A stretch of DNA of 64,000 bases from Chloroflexota bacterium (lineage in GTDB: Bacteria > Chloroflexota > Anaerolineae > UBA2200): contig JACIWX010000003.1 of NCBI GenBank assembly GCA_014360755.1, forward strand, positions 215,678-279,677, in the 5' to 3' direction. The notes beneath the pieces were generated by a model. It searched no databases. It saw nothing but the letters and a program-made list of their open reading frames with translations, and was not told the DNA's origin. Position 1 is the first letter of the stretch; each line of letters opens with the position of its first letter. Below, in pieces: positions 24,924-32,809 of the stretch. A program made the translations under genes and the position numbers.

Positions 24924-25466
24924 TTATAACTTTAGATTGTCCCAATGGTCATAGTGTAAACGGTAGCGGTCCATCTTTTCGCCTGGTTCATACGGCTTTT
25001 TCTCTTCAGCCGGATGACCAAAGCAGACCAATGACACCACCTCAATATTTGCTGGAATTCCCATCGTTTGACGCATGACCTGAACCGTCTGGTCCCACAA
25101 GGCGCTTCCTTTGGAACCAACCCAGGCACCGCCCAGGCCGAGCTTGGTCGCTGCCAGCAGCATGTTTTCGATCGCCGCGCTGCCATCCATCTCCCAGGTG
25201 TCGGAGAGGGCGGGATTCGCGCATACGGCAATCACAACTGGCGCTTCTTCGATGTAAGGTCGTACGCGCAAGGCTTCTGCGATTTTGGCTTTGGTGTCGC
25301 TATTGCGAATGATCACATAGTGGAGAGGACGGCGATCCAGCCGACTAGGAGCGACACTGCCTGCCTCAAGTAGTGCTTCCAAATCCTCTTCGCTGACATC
25401 CTCTGCAGTAAACCTACGGATAGTGCGTCGTGCCCGGAAAAGTTTTAGGTCATTTTTCTTTGCCAT
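24924..25466 (-). CDS. Nitroreductase-family FMN protein
   Basis: 180 aa. The start ARRTIRRFTAEDVSEEDLEALL and the middle AIENMLLAATKLGLGGAWVG are classic nitroreductase motifs. FMN-dependent, usually a dimer; substrates range from quinones to nitro compounds. It lies 21 bp upstream of the CoA-disulfide reductase gene on the same strand. Confidence 0.9.
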   Translation of the reverse strand: MAKKNDLKLFRARRTIRRFTAEDVSEEDLEALLEAGSVAPSRLDRRPLHYVIIRNSDTKAKIAEALRVRPYIEEAPVVIAVCANPALSDTWEMDGSAAIENMLLAATKLGLGGAWVGSKGSALWDQTVQVMRQTMGIPANIEVVSLVCFGHPAEEKKPYEPGEKMDRYRLHYDHWDNLKL

Positions 25467-25562
25467 GACAGGCCTCCTTTTGCTGTGAAATGGGTAATAT
25501 GAGCTATCTTTGTATATTGATCTTGATGCAATCGTGCTGCATCGAGTCTTGGCTGTGCGGCA

Positions 25563-26237
25563 TTAGTTTATAGAAAGATCGCTTGTTATTCCTCGTACAT
25601 AGCCCGTGTTAGAGCGTTGTGCCCTTTGCATACGGCTGAGCAGCATCTCTTCGCGGCTTAGGATAAGGCACTCTCGCCAGAGAAGAGCAGGCAGGGACGG
25701 AATGCTGAGCAATTCTTGCTTTTCTTCCATGGATACCTGCAGCGCAATTGCCATCAAGTAGGCCAGGTCAGTCGGGTCCTTTGGTGCGCTCTCGATGTGG
25801 ATGGTGGTGCCCAATACTTCGCTGACCAGCCTGAGGTAGCGCGCAAAAGGAGTTTTTGCCTTGTTGGCTAATCTCACGGCGCCTGGCGCTTCCTTCTTTT
25901 CCAGCGGGAACCATTCGATACGCCCGACAATATAAGGTTCCGTGCGCAGTAGATGCAGCACGCGGAAGCGATCCAGCCCTGCCGTCAGGATGTCCATGGT
26001 GCCATCTTCTTGTTCGTCCACATGAGCAATCAACGCTGAGGTACCTATACTGTAGGCAGTTACTGTCCCTTCCGCCTCCGGTTTTGCTAGGATGACACCA
26101 ATCTGCCGCTTGCCTTCCAGGCAGTCGGCAATCATCCAGCGATAGCGTTCCTCGAAGATATGCAAGGGCAACGCCATCCCTGGGAAGAGCACAACCTGAA
26201 GCGGAAACAGTGGGATATCTAGGGTCTCTTCGCTCAA
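25563..26237 (-). CDS. LON substrate-binding domain protein
   Basis: 224 aa covering only the Lon N-terminal (LAN/PUA-like) domain: IPLFPLQVVLFPGMALPLHIFE is diagnostic. There is no ATPase or protease part. Stand-alone members exist widely; function is unproved, possibly a degradation adaptor. Its start overlaps the end of the flavodoxin-like gene by 4 bp, so the two are coupled. Confidence 0.88.
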   Translation of the reverse strand: MSEETLDIPLFPLQVVLFPGMALPLHIFEERYRWMIADCLEGKRQIGVILAKPEAEGTVTAYSIGTSALIAHVDEQEDGTMDILTAGLDRFRVLHLLRTEPYIVGRIEWFPLEKKEAPGAVRLANKAKTPFARYLRLVSEVLGTTIHIESAPKDPTDLAYLMAIALQVSMEEKQELLSIPSLPALLWRECLILSREEMLLSRMQRAQRSNTGYVRGITSDLSIN

Positions 26238-26845
26238 GCGCTCTCCCCCTCTTTCACCGTGTCAGGCTCTTGGTCCGAAGCTAGTCGAACACCCAGGGCG
26301 TAAGCTTCTTGTAATACCTCAGGGTAGGCTGCTATCGCTCCCTTCTCATCCACTGCGTTAATGCACTGCATGCCAACCAGTTGTGCGTCAATGGTGGACA
26401 AAAAGGCTCGTACCGTGTACAGCGTGCAGTCAAATTTGGTTTTAGGCGAACCAGCAGTAGATAAGAAGATGGCACGCCTCTTCTTCCCCCCTGGTGGGAG
26501 CGGGATCGGCTGTTTCAGGACATAGCGGAGTGCCCACAGGCATTGAAAGCGGTCTATGAAAGCCTTCGTCCAGCCGCTGACATTCATGAAAAAGATGGGT
26601 GAGGCCAGGATAAGGCCGTCTGCACCCAATGTCTTGTCATAGAGCGGCTGGTAATCGTCATTGACGGCGCAACGGCCGGTCTCGAAGCAACGATTACACG
26701 CCATACATGGCGCGATCTTCAGGCGGTTTAAGATGACTTGCTCCACTTCCGCGCCCATGCTTCTGGCACCCGCGCTGGCTTGCTCCAGTAAGGTGTCCGT
26801 ATTGCCCCCACGACGAGGGCTGCCAGCGATAGCGAGTATTTTCAT
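26234..26845 (-). CDS. NAD(P)H-dependent FMN reductase / iron-sulfur flavoprotein
   Basis: 203 aa. Flavodoxin-like fold: ILAIAGSPRRGGNTDTLLEQ binds the FMN phosphate. CMACNRCFETGRC (near residues 47-59) is a cysteine motif as in archaeal/clostridial iron-sulfur flavoproteins that hold a 4Fe-4S cluster. It may move electrons between ferredoxin and small oxidants such as oxygen or peroxide. It overlaps the LON-domain gene. Confidence 0.85.
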   Translation of the reverse strand: MKILAIAGSPRRGGNTDTLLEQASAGARSMGAEVEQVILNRLKIAPCMACNRCFETGRCAVNDDYQPLYDKTLGADGLILASPIFFMNVSGWTKAFIDRFQCLWALRYVLKQPIPLPPGGKKRRAIFLSTAGSPKTKFDCTLYTVRAFLSTIDAQLVGMQCINAVDEKGAIAAYPEVLQEAYALGVRLASDQEPDTVKEGESA

Positions 26846-26894
26846 TGTTCGTTCCTTACCCTGCGTTCGATTTCTTAGGCTATTGGCGTTCGCC

Positions 26895-27674
26895 CTAAAG
26901 GACTTCTCGCCAGATGTTATAACGGTCCCAATCTGGATTCAGACTCAGGCGATTGTATTCATCCTGCACGATTTCGCGATGGCGTTGCTCTTCCTGGGCT
27001 AGACGGTGGAAGATATTCTTCGCCTCCGGGTCATTGGTCTTCTGGATTGCCATGCTGTAGAAATTGTAGGCAGCCTCCTCGGCTTGAATTGCCATCCGCA
27101 GTGCTTCGAGAGGGCCTGTTTCCTTAGTAACTTTTTCTAAGCCACCTGCTTCGATTCCACCCAGCGCAGCGATGATCGCATCGGTGAAAGCGGGCAAGTC
27201 ACTTGGCTGGCGGGATGTAATCAGGTTGCCGTCCTGTACCACTTCCTGGTCTACCCAATGCCCTCCAGCATTGACCAGGTCATCTTTGATGGCAGAAAAG
27301 GAGGTGACCGTGCGTCCCTTCACGATGCCGGCTGAGATGAGCACCCAACCTGCATGGCAGATTGCCGCAACCACCTTACCTTGTTCGAAAGCTTCCCGAA
27401 CTAATTTCAGGACTGCAGGGTAGCGCCGCAGGCGATCAGGTGCGTATCCTCCGGGAATCACCACCGCATCAATGTCTTTTGCATCCACTTTGTCTGCAGT
27501 GGTGTCTACTTCTACGGGATATCCATACTTGCTGGTGTAAACAGAAGCGCTGCCCGTTCCTACTACCTTGACATCCATGCCCGTGCCGCGTAATCTAAGC
27601 AGCGGATACCAGAGTTCTAGGTCCTGGTACAAATCCTCAGCCAAAATGATGGCGCGTTTTCCAGATAGGTTCAT
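26895..27674 (-). CDS. DJ-1/PfpI domain fused to a rubrerythrin-like domain
   Basis: 259 aa. Residues 1-175 are a DJ-1/PfpI domain with the nucleophile elbow VAAICHAGWVLISAG (Cys near 107). Residues about 185-259 are a short ferritin-like helical segment with AIQAEEAAYNFYSMAIQK and AQEEQRHREIVQ. DJ-1/PfpI proteins act as deglycases, glyoxalases or chaperones. The joining with a di-iron-type helix pair is unusual; since only about half of a four-helix bundle is present, dimerisation would be required. SD AAAGGAGGA precedes the ATG. Confidence 0.85.
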   Translation of the reverse strand: MNLSGKRAIILAEDLYQDLELWYPLLRLRGTGMDVKVVGTGSASVYTSKYGYPVEVDTTADKVDAKDIDAVVIPGGYAPDRLRRYPAVLKLVREAFEQGKVVAAICHAGWVLISAGIVKGRTVTSFSAIKDDLVNAGGHWVDQEVVQDGNLITSRQPSDLPAFTDAIIAALGGIEAGGLEKVTKETGPLEALRMAIQAEEAAYNFYSMAIQKTNDPEAKNIFHRLAQEEQRHREIVQDEYNRLSLNPDWDRYNIWREVL

Positions 27675-27768
27675 CCTTCTTTCCTCCTTTGAGTTTGTCT
27701 TGCTTGTTTCGCGCTACGTTCTGCGTATTTTTGTGCTGCTCATCATAAGCGCAGATTACAAGGGTTGC

Positions 27769-28278
27769 TTATGGACCAATATGCATCATTTCATCGCCGA
27801 AGTGAAACTCATCGGCGTCGTAGTAGCTTGGGAAGCGAGATACCAGTTCGTACTCGGTTTGCAATAAGTGATAATGTCCCCGCTCCACATTGCTGAGGTA
27901 ACGCAGCATCGTGCGCCCTGCTTGGTCATTGGAGCGGTCTGCTTCGCGGGAATAAAAATCCGCTGCCATTTGTTCTGCCTGCATTGCTAGCTGGAACAGT
28001 TCTGGGACAGTCATGTCATCGAGGTCAGTACCCTGAACCTGGGGAACAGGAGACTTGGCAGGCAGTTGCAGTTCGATGTCTGGGAAGCGGCGTGCATACA
28101 AACTTTCCAACATTTCGCGGTGTTTCTCTTCTTCCTGGCGCAGGAAGGCTAGTTTGCTTGCTAACGCAGTATTGTGCACCAGCCCGGCCATTCGTGCGTA
28201 GAGCAGGGCGGCTTCGATTTCGGATTTGATGGCGATACCGAGCACTTCCAAAGCGGTCAATCCTTCATTGTAAGCCAT
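27769..28278 (-). CDS. Rubrerythrin/ferritin-like di-iron protein
   Basis: 169 aa. Helical with Glu/His ligands in KSEIEAALLYARMAG, RQEEEKHREMLESL, MQAEQMAADFYSREAD and SNVERGHYHLL. No rubredoxin knuckle. The third such stand-alone protein in the region. The first gene of the minus-strand island, about 440 bp from the next gene; that gap holds MITE copy D and otherwise nothing recognised. Confidence 0.8.
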   Translation of the reverse strand: MAYNEGLTALEVLGIAIKSEIEAALLYARMAGLVHNTALASKLAFLRQEEEKHREMLESLYARRFPDIELQLPAKSPVPQVQGTDLDDMTVPELFQLAMQAEQMAADFYSREADRSNDQAGRTMLRYLSNVERGHYHLLQTEYELVSRFPSYYDADEFHFGDEMMHIGP

Positions 28279-28456
28279 ATCCTCACCTCCCAGGAGATAT
28301 TCTACAACAAAAGCGACAAAAGCGCAAAAAGAGGAGTAATTGTATAGATTTTATCATGTTTCTCGATGCATATTTTTAGTGCTTTACCGTGAAGTTGTAT
28401 GGAATGAACTACTTGATTATATTATCTAGGCGCGTTTCCAGCAAATGCAGAGATAG

Positions 28457-28633
28457 AGAGTGATGAAAAAGTTCTTTCAGTGTCATGCTGAACCTTCGCC
28501 CTGAGCCAAGCGAAGGGGAAGTGAAGCATCTCACAGTACTTGGGGAAATACGGCTAAAGTTACGCGAGACCCCTTCGTTGCACTCAGGGCAGGCTCTTCG
28601 CTTGCTCAGGGTGAAAAGATTTTCAACACTCTC
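28457..28633 (+). repeat. MITE-like element, copy D
   Basis: 177 bp. Left end AGAGTGATGAAAA (28457-28469), right end TTTTCAACACTCTC (28620-28633). GAGATAG lies on both sides (28450-28456 and 28634-28640), a probable target duplication, though one base at the boundary is ambiguous. It lies between divergent genes. Confidence 0.8.
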
Positions 28634-28720
28634 GAGATAGGTTGCGAGGAAAATAGCTGCGACTGCTATATTTCAAAGCGAGCATAGATCATTCAACGGG
28701 ATAACGATTGGAAAGAGAGT

Positions 28721-30301
28721 ATGCGTGCTCTACGGATGCTACTGGGTGCAGTATTTTTCGTTGCCTTTGCGCTGAATCTGTTCGCGTGGTCCCTGCCGCA
28801 GAGCGGGGCGAAATGCACGCCCTTTGACCAAAGGGTTACCGCTATGCCATTCGATGAGCAGCTATGGGCTGCCTTGGGCCACGAAGCGTGGTATGTCGAA
28901 CATGGCTATGGGAATACGCCGCCAGTTCACCTGAGTGCCACAACACAACCCGCACTCACAGTATCCACGGGCGGATGGATAACATCAAACGCGAATCAGC
29001 TTTACCTGCCTGTAGTGTTCCAAGACAGGCTCCCAAGGTTGACCCCGACTGCGACGCTTACACCAGGGCTTACCCCAACGCCTTCGGCAACAGCTACTTC
29101 TATCCCGATCGTACCCCCTCCTGAGATAGAAGCACGTGCTATATGGGTCACCCGCTTTGACTGGACGTGTATTCTCACAGAATCTCCCGATTGCCAGTTG
29201 CCTGGGCCACAGACTATCCAACGTATGGTAGACAACATTGATTCGGCCGGGTTCAATATAATCCTTTTCCAAGTGCGGGGACAGGGTGATGCCTACTATA
29301 CGCCGGGACTGGAACCGTGGGCAGCGCGACTGACGGGTACATATACTGCCACGCTTGGGCAGGACCCAGGCTGGGATCCGCTAGCCACGCTGATTGACGC
29401 AGCCCATGCGCGTGACATTCAGGTGCATGCATATTTCAATGTGTATTCCGCTTGGTCAGGAACAAGTGCGCCTCCCGATGGCACCACCCCACTACATCCG
29501 TTCTGGGCTTGGAGCCGTGCACCGGGCAGTTCGTGGTCCTATTGGCGGCAGTGGAACGCGAACTACCAGCCGATGTTGTTGAATGCGAATTATCTGTGGG
29601 CAAGCCCAGGAAACGATTGGCTGGTCGAAGATCACATCGTTGCCGCTGCCCTTGACCTCCTTCATCGCTACGACTTGGATGGATTGCACCTGGACCTGGT
29701 GCGCTACGCTGGCATGGAGTATTCGTGCGATCCGCGTAGCGAGGAGCGCTGGGGAGCGCCATGCTTCACGAACGGCGATTATGCTGACTGGCAACGGGCA
29801 CAGGTCACACGCTTGGTCAGTCGCGTCTACCATGAAGGCATTTTGCCATTGGGCCGTCGTGCACTGCTCAGCGCGGCAGTATGGTGGTTTCCGCAAGATT
29901 TGTGGGGTATGGGCTGTAGTGGTGGCTATGACCGCTATTATCAGGACAGCCACGGTTGGCTGAGTGCAGGGGTAATAGATGCTGAGATGCCCATGCTTTA
30001 TGGCTGCCCGGCGTTTGGGAGTGGTCCGGTTGGCGATGGCAACTGGATTATGGTGATGCGCGATTGGCTCAATCACCATGCTGATCGTTACGTTTTCCCA
30101 GGCATTAGCGCGGACTTGGACTGGAGTTCGATAGAGGCGCGCATCAATGCTGAGCGTGCAGAGGCAGTTTCTAGCGGTGCTATGCCTGGCCATGCAATCT
30201 TTTCCTACGGGGTTATCCAGGCTCGCGACTATTGGACTGCATTCGCCAGCGGCCCCTATCGGCAGCGTGCTGCAGCTCCGACGCCTGCGTGGCATCCATA
30301 A
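28721..30301 (+). CDS. Secreted glycoside-hydrolase-like protein (GHL10/DUF187 type)
   Basis: 526 aa. The N-terminus (MLLGAVFFVAFALNLFAWSL) is a signal peptide. A Thr/Pro-rich linker lies at about 100-135. The rest resembles GHL10 TIM-barrel proteins: ARAIWVTRFDW, NIDSAGFNIILFQVRGQGDA, ARDIQVHAYFNVYSAW and LDGLHLDLVRYAGMEYSCD. GHL10 proteins are presumed glycosidases acting on surface or environmental polysaccharide; the substrate is unknown. It ends about 30 bp before the convergent hydantoinase gene. Confidence 0.82.
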   Translation: MRALRMLLGAVFFVAFALNLFAWSLPQSGAKCTPFDQRVTAMPFDEQLWAALGHEAWYVEHGYGNTPPVHLSATTQPALTVSTGGWITSNANQLYLPVVFQDRLPRLTPTATLTPGLTPTPSATATSIPIVPPPEIEARAIWVTRFDWTCILTESPDCQLPGPQTIQRMVDNIDSAGFNIILFQVRGQGDAYYTPGLEPWAARLTGTYTATLGQDPGWDPLATLIDAAHARDIQVHAYFNVYSAWSGTSAPPDGTTPLHPFWAWSRAPGSSWSYWRQWNANYQPMLLNANYLWASPGNDWLVEDHIVAAALDLLHRYDLDGLHLDLVRYAGMEYSCDPRSEERWGAPCFTNGDYADWQRAQVTRLVSRVYHEGILPLGRRALLSAAVWWFPQDLWGMGCSGGYDRYYQDSHGWLSAGVIDAEMPMLYGCPAFGSGPVGDGNWIMVMRDWLNHHADRYVFPGISADLDWSSIEARINAERAEAVSSGAMPGHAIFSYGVIQARDYWTAFASGPYRQRAAAPTPAWHP

Positions 30302-30333
30302 AGGTGTTGCGGCTATTGGGCAGCAGATTCAGA

Positions 30334-31710
30334 CTAGGACTGGAATGCAAAAGCCTTTCCCGGGATAAATTGGCCCTGGCCTGCGTAGCCTATAAAATGT
30401 CCATCCTCGACGATAACCTGCCCGCGCAGCAACACCGTGCGAGGATAGCCACGCACGACGCGGCCCTCATAAGGGCAGTAATCCACTCTTTGATGAAGCG
30501 TTTTGTAGGATAGCGTTACCTCTTTGTCTGGATCGTAGATAACTAGGTCGGCATCAGAACCAACCGCAATGGTGCCCTTGCGGGGGTATAGACCGAAGAG
30601 CCTCGCTGGTGCTGTAGCACAGACCTCCACAAAGCGCTGTAAGGAGAGACGGCCTTTGCCTACCCCTTCACTGAAGAGCAGGGGTACGCGCGTCTCGATA
30701 CCAGGAGCGCCATTGGGGATTTTGGCGAAGGAATCCCGCCCACGCACCTTCTGTGTTTCGTAATACCAGGGGCAGTGGTCTGTGGCAACAACCTGCAGTG
30801 CTCCATCAGCCAATGCAGACCAGAGCACGCCCCAATTGGATTTGTCGCGCAGCGGAGGGGACAAGACAAACTTTGCCCCTTCGAAGCCTGGACGTTCATA
30901 ATCATCCTGGGAAAGTAGGAGGTACTGAGGACAAGTTTCTGCATACACTTTCTGACCCCGCTGGCGGGCTGCCTGCACCCTCTCCAACGTTTCACGGCAG
31001 GTGAGATGGGCAATATATAGTGGGGCATTCACCAATTGAGCCAGGATAGTCACGCGGTTGGCTGCTTCTGCTTCCACCAGTGGGGGGCGGCTCATAGGGT
31101 GGTATTTGGGGGCTGTTTTGCCCTGGCGCAAGAGTTCTGCCGTAAGGTAAGCGATGGCATCGTTGTTCTCCGTGTGGATCATAGGCAGCACGCCGCAATC
31201 CCGTGTTGCGGCAAGCAGGCGCAAGATTTCCCCATCCTGCAGTCGCAAGCCCTCGTAGGTGGTGTATAGTTTGGCACTGGCATAACCTTCTTGGGCTAAC
31301 AATGACAACTGTTCCAGCGTTTTGTCCGTGGCATCGGCGAGGGTCAAATGCAAGGAATAATCCACGGCGACTTTTCCATCTGCTTGAGCACGACGTGTTT
31401 TCACCCCTTCGAGTAGGTCATCGCCACGGTAGTTCTCCGTGAAATCAATCACGGTCGTGGTACCGCCACAGGCTGCCGCGATCGTGCCTGTGGTGAAATC
31501 ATCGCTTGAAATGAGGTCGCCAATGGCCATCAGCAGGTGCACATGCGGGTCAATAAAGCCAGGGAACACGTACAAGCCACTGGCATCAATGATCTTGTCC
31601 CCTTTCAGTCCTGGTTCAATGGCAGCGACCTTCTCGCCTTGAATGCCAATGTCAGCCTTCACGATGCGCTCTGCAGTAACAATCGTCCCATTTTTGATGG
31701 CGCAATCCAT
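30334..31710 (-). CDS. Dihydropyrimidinase/hydantoinase (cyclic amidohydrolase)
   Basis: About 458 aa. Metal-dependent amidohydrolase: HVHLLM gives the first metal pair, SAKLYTTYEG contains the Lys that is carbamylated (near residue 150), and MIHTEN and YIAHLTCRETL give later metal His. ATDHCPWYYETQK completes the site. Probable roles are cyclic ureide or hydantoin hydrolysis. ATG 31710 is preferred over 31722 because GGAGGA just precedes it. No pyrimidine-catabolic partner is adjacent. Confidence 0.9.
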   Translation of the reverse strand: MDCAIKNGTIVTAERIVKADIGIQGEKVAAIEPGLKGDKIIDASGLYVFPGFIDPHVHLLMAIGDLISSDDFTTGTIAAACGGTTTVIDFTENYRGDDLLEGVKTRRAQADGKVAVDYSLHLTLADATDKTLEQLSLLAQEGYASAKLYTTYEGLRLQDGEILRLLAATRDCGVLPMIHTENNDAIAYLTAELLRQGKTAPKYHPMSRPPLVEAEAANRVTILAQLVNAPLYIAHLTCRETLERVQAARQRGQKVYAETCPQYLLLSQDDYERPGFEGAKFVLSPPLRDKSNWGVLWSALADGALQVVATDHCPWYYETQKVRGRDSFAKIPNGAPGIETRVPLLFSEGVGKGRLSLQRFVEVCATAPARLFGLYPRKGTIAVGSDADLVIYDPDKEVTLSYKTLHQRVDYCPYEGRVVRGYPRTVLLRGQVIVEDGHFIGYAGQGQFIPGKAFAFQS

Positions 31711-31739
31711 GTTTTCCTCCATGGAGTCTGGCTATAGAA

Positions 31740-31779
31740 AAGCAGGGTACCGGGGTCGGCACTCCCCGATACCCTGCTT
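31740..31779 (-). terminator. Intrinsic terminator of the LysM gene
   Basis: AAGCAGGGTA pairs with TACCCTGCTT, plus CGGGG with CCCCG, around an 8-nt loop. On the minus strand it is followed by TTTTC. It ends 20 bp past the LysM gene's stop, before the hydantoinase start region. Confidence 0.7.
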
Positions 31780-31799
31780 CCGGGCTGCAAAGGGAAAGC

Positions 31800-32162
31800 C
31801 TACGGATCCCACCAGCACCAGGTCCACCAGTAGCAGGGATAATAGTAAGGCCAGCAACGGTACCAACAATAGGTTGGCGGATACCAAGGTTGAGGCGCCG
31901 GGGGAATCCAAACCGAGCCGCCGGGTCCAGGAATGCACAACACCTGGCCAATTTGGATGTAATTTGGGTTGGGCAGGGCGTTCGCTTGAGCAATGGCGTA
32001 TGGGTTGACACCGTATATACGGCCAATGGCAAAAAGTGTTTCACCTGGCCGGACGACATGCCAGCGGCTGCAATCGGCCATGACGGCTGTGGCTCCCACA
32101 ATTAACTGCAAAGCCACTAGGAGCACCAGAACCAGCAACCCCCTCCGTATCAGTTTTTTCAT
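31800..32162 (-). CDS. Secreted LysM protein with Trp/Tyr/Cys-rich tail
   Basis: 120 aa. Signal peptide (RGLLVLVLLVALQLIVGATA), then one LysM domain (WHVVRPGETLFAIGRIYGVN, then ANALPNPNYIQIGQVLCIPG) that binds peptidoglycan. The last 40 residues are extraordinarily aromatic (PYYYPCYWWTWCWWDP). Not an enzyme. It follows the two-LysM gene on the same strand. Confidence 0.8.
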   Translation of the reverse strand: MKKLIRRGLLVLVLLVALQLIVGATAVMADCSRWHVVRPGETLFAIGRIYGVNPYAIAQANALPNPNYIQIGQVLCIPGPGGSVWIPPAPQPWYPPTYCWYRCWPYYYPCYWWTWCWWDP

Positions 32163-32245
32163 CGTTTCCTCCTCCTGGACTGCTCAAAAATTCGCTTTTG
32201 AACTAGTGAGGTTGCCATCCCGATGTGCAACTCTCATGCCTGGTT

Positions 32246-32713
32246 CTAAGGAATGTACAGCCTCTGTCCGATGTAAATCAAGTTGGGGTTCCAGATGCCG
32301 TTCGCCTGGGCTAGCGCCCACACCGTGGTGCCGAATTGCCAAGCAATAGCGCTCAGGGTGTCGCCTGGCTGCACGATGTAGATTCGAGGCGTTGGCCCAA
32401 GGATTGGGCCTGGGACGGGAATGAGCAAAACCTGTCCAGCACGGATGTAGTTGACATTCCAGATGCCGTTTGCCTGAGCGATAGCCCACACGGTAGTGCC
32501 ATAGCGCTGGGCGATGCGCGTCAAGTTCTCCCCCCATTGCACTTGATGGTAGATGGGGTAGCCAGGCGCTGTGGGAGGGATGGGTGGAGCAGCAGGCGCA
32601 GGGAAGGGAACCGAGGGCACGGGCGTCGGCGGAGGTGCAGACAGGACAGGGAATGCGCTCAGGGCAAACAGTACTGCAGCCAATATGCCAAGGTACAACA
32701 ACCTACCGTTCAT
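32246..32713 (-). CDS. Secreted protein with two LysM domains
   Basis: 155 aa. Signal peptide, a Pro/Ala/Thr-rich linker (about 25-50), then two LysM domains: QVQWGENLTRIAQRYGTTVW and YIVQPGDTLSAIAWQFGTTV, each ending with a GQ-L-IP type motif. It binds peptidoglycan or related glycans and probably stays on the cell surface. No catalytic domain. It shares the strand with the preceding LysM and following VIT/vWA genes. Confidence 0.85.
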   Translation of the reverse strand: MNGRLLYLGILAAVLFALSAFPVLSAPPPTPVPSVPFPAPAAPPIPPTAPGYPIYHQVQWGENLTRIAQRYGTTVWAIAQANGIWNVNYIRAGQVLLIPVPGPILGPTPRIYIVQPGDTLSAIAWQFGTTVWALAQANGIWNPNLIYIGQRLYIP

Positions 32714-32809
32714 TTTTCAGACCTCCTCACTCGGGGTACTCAGAGGGCCGTTTCCATTGCTCGGCCATATGATACACCAATTCCTCCAAAATTCAAATTT
32801 CAGATTTGC

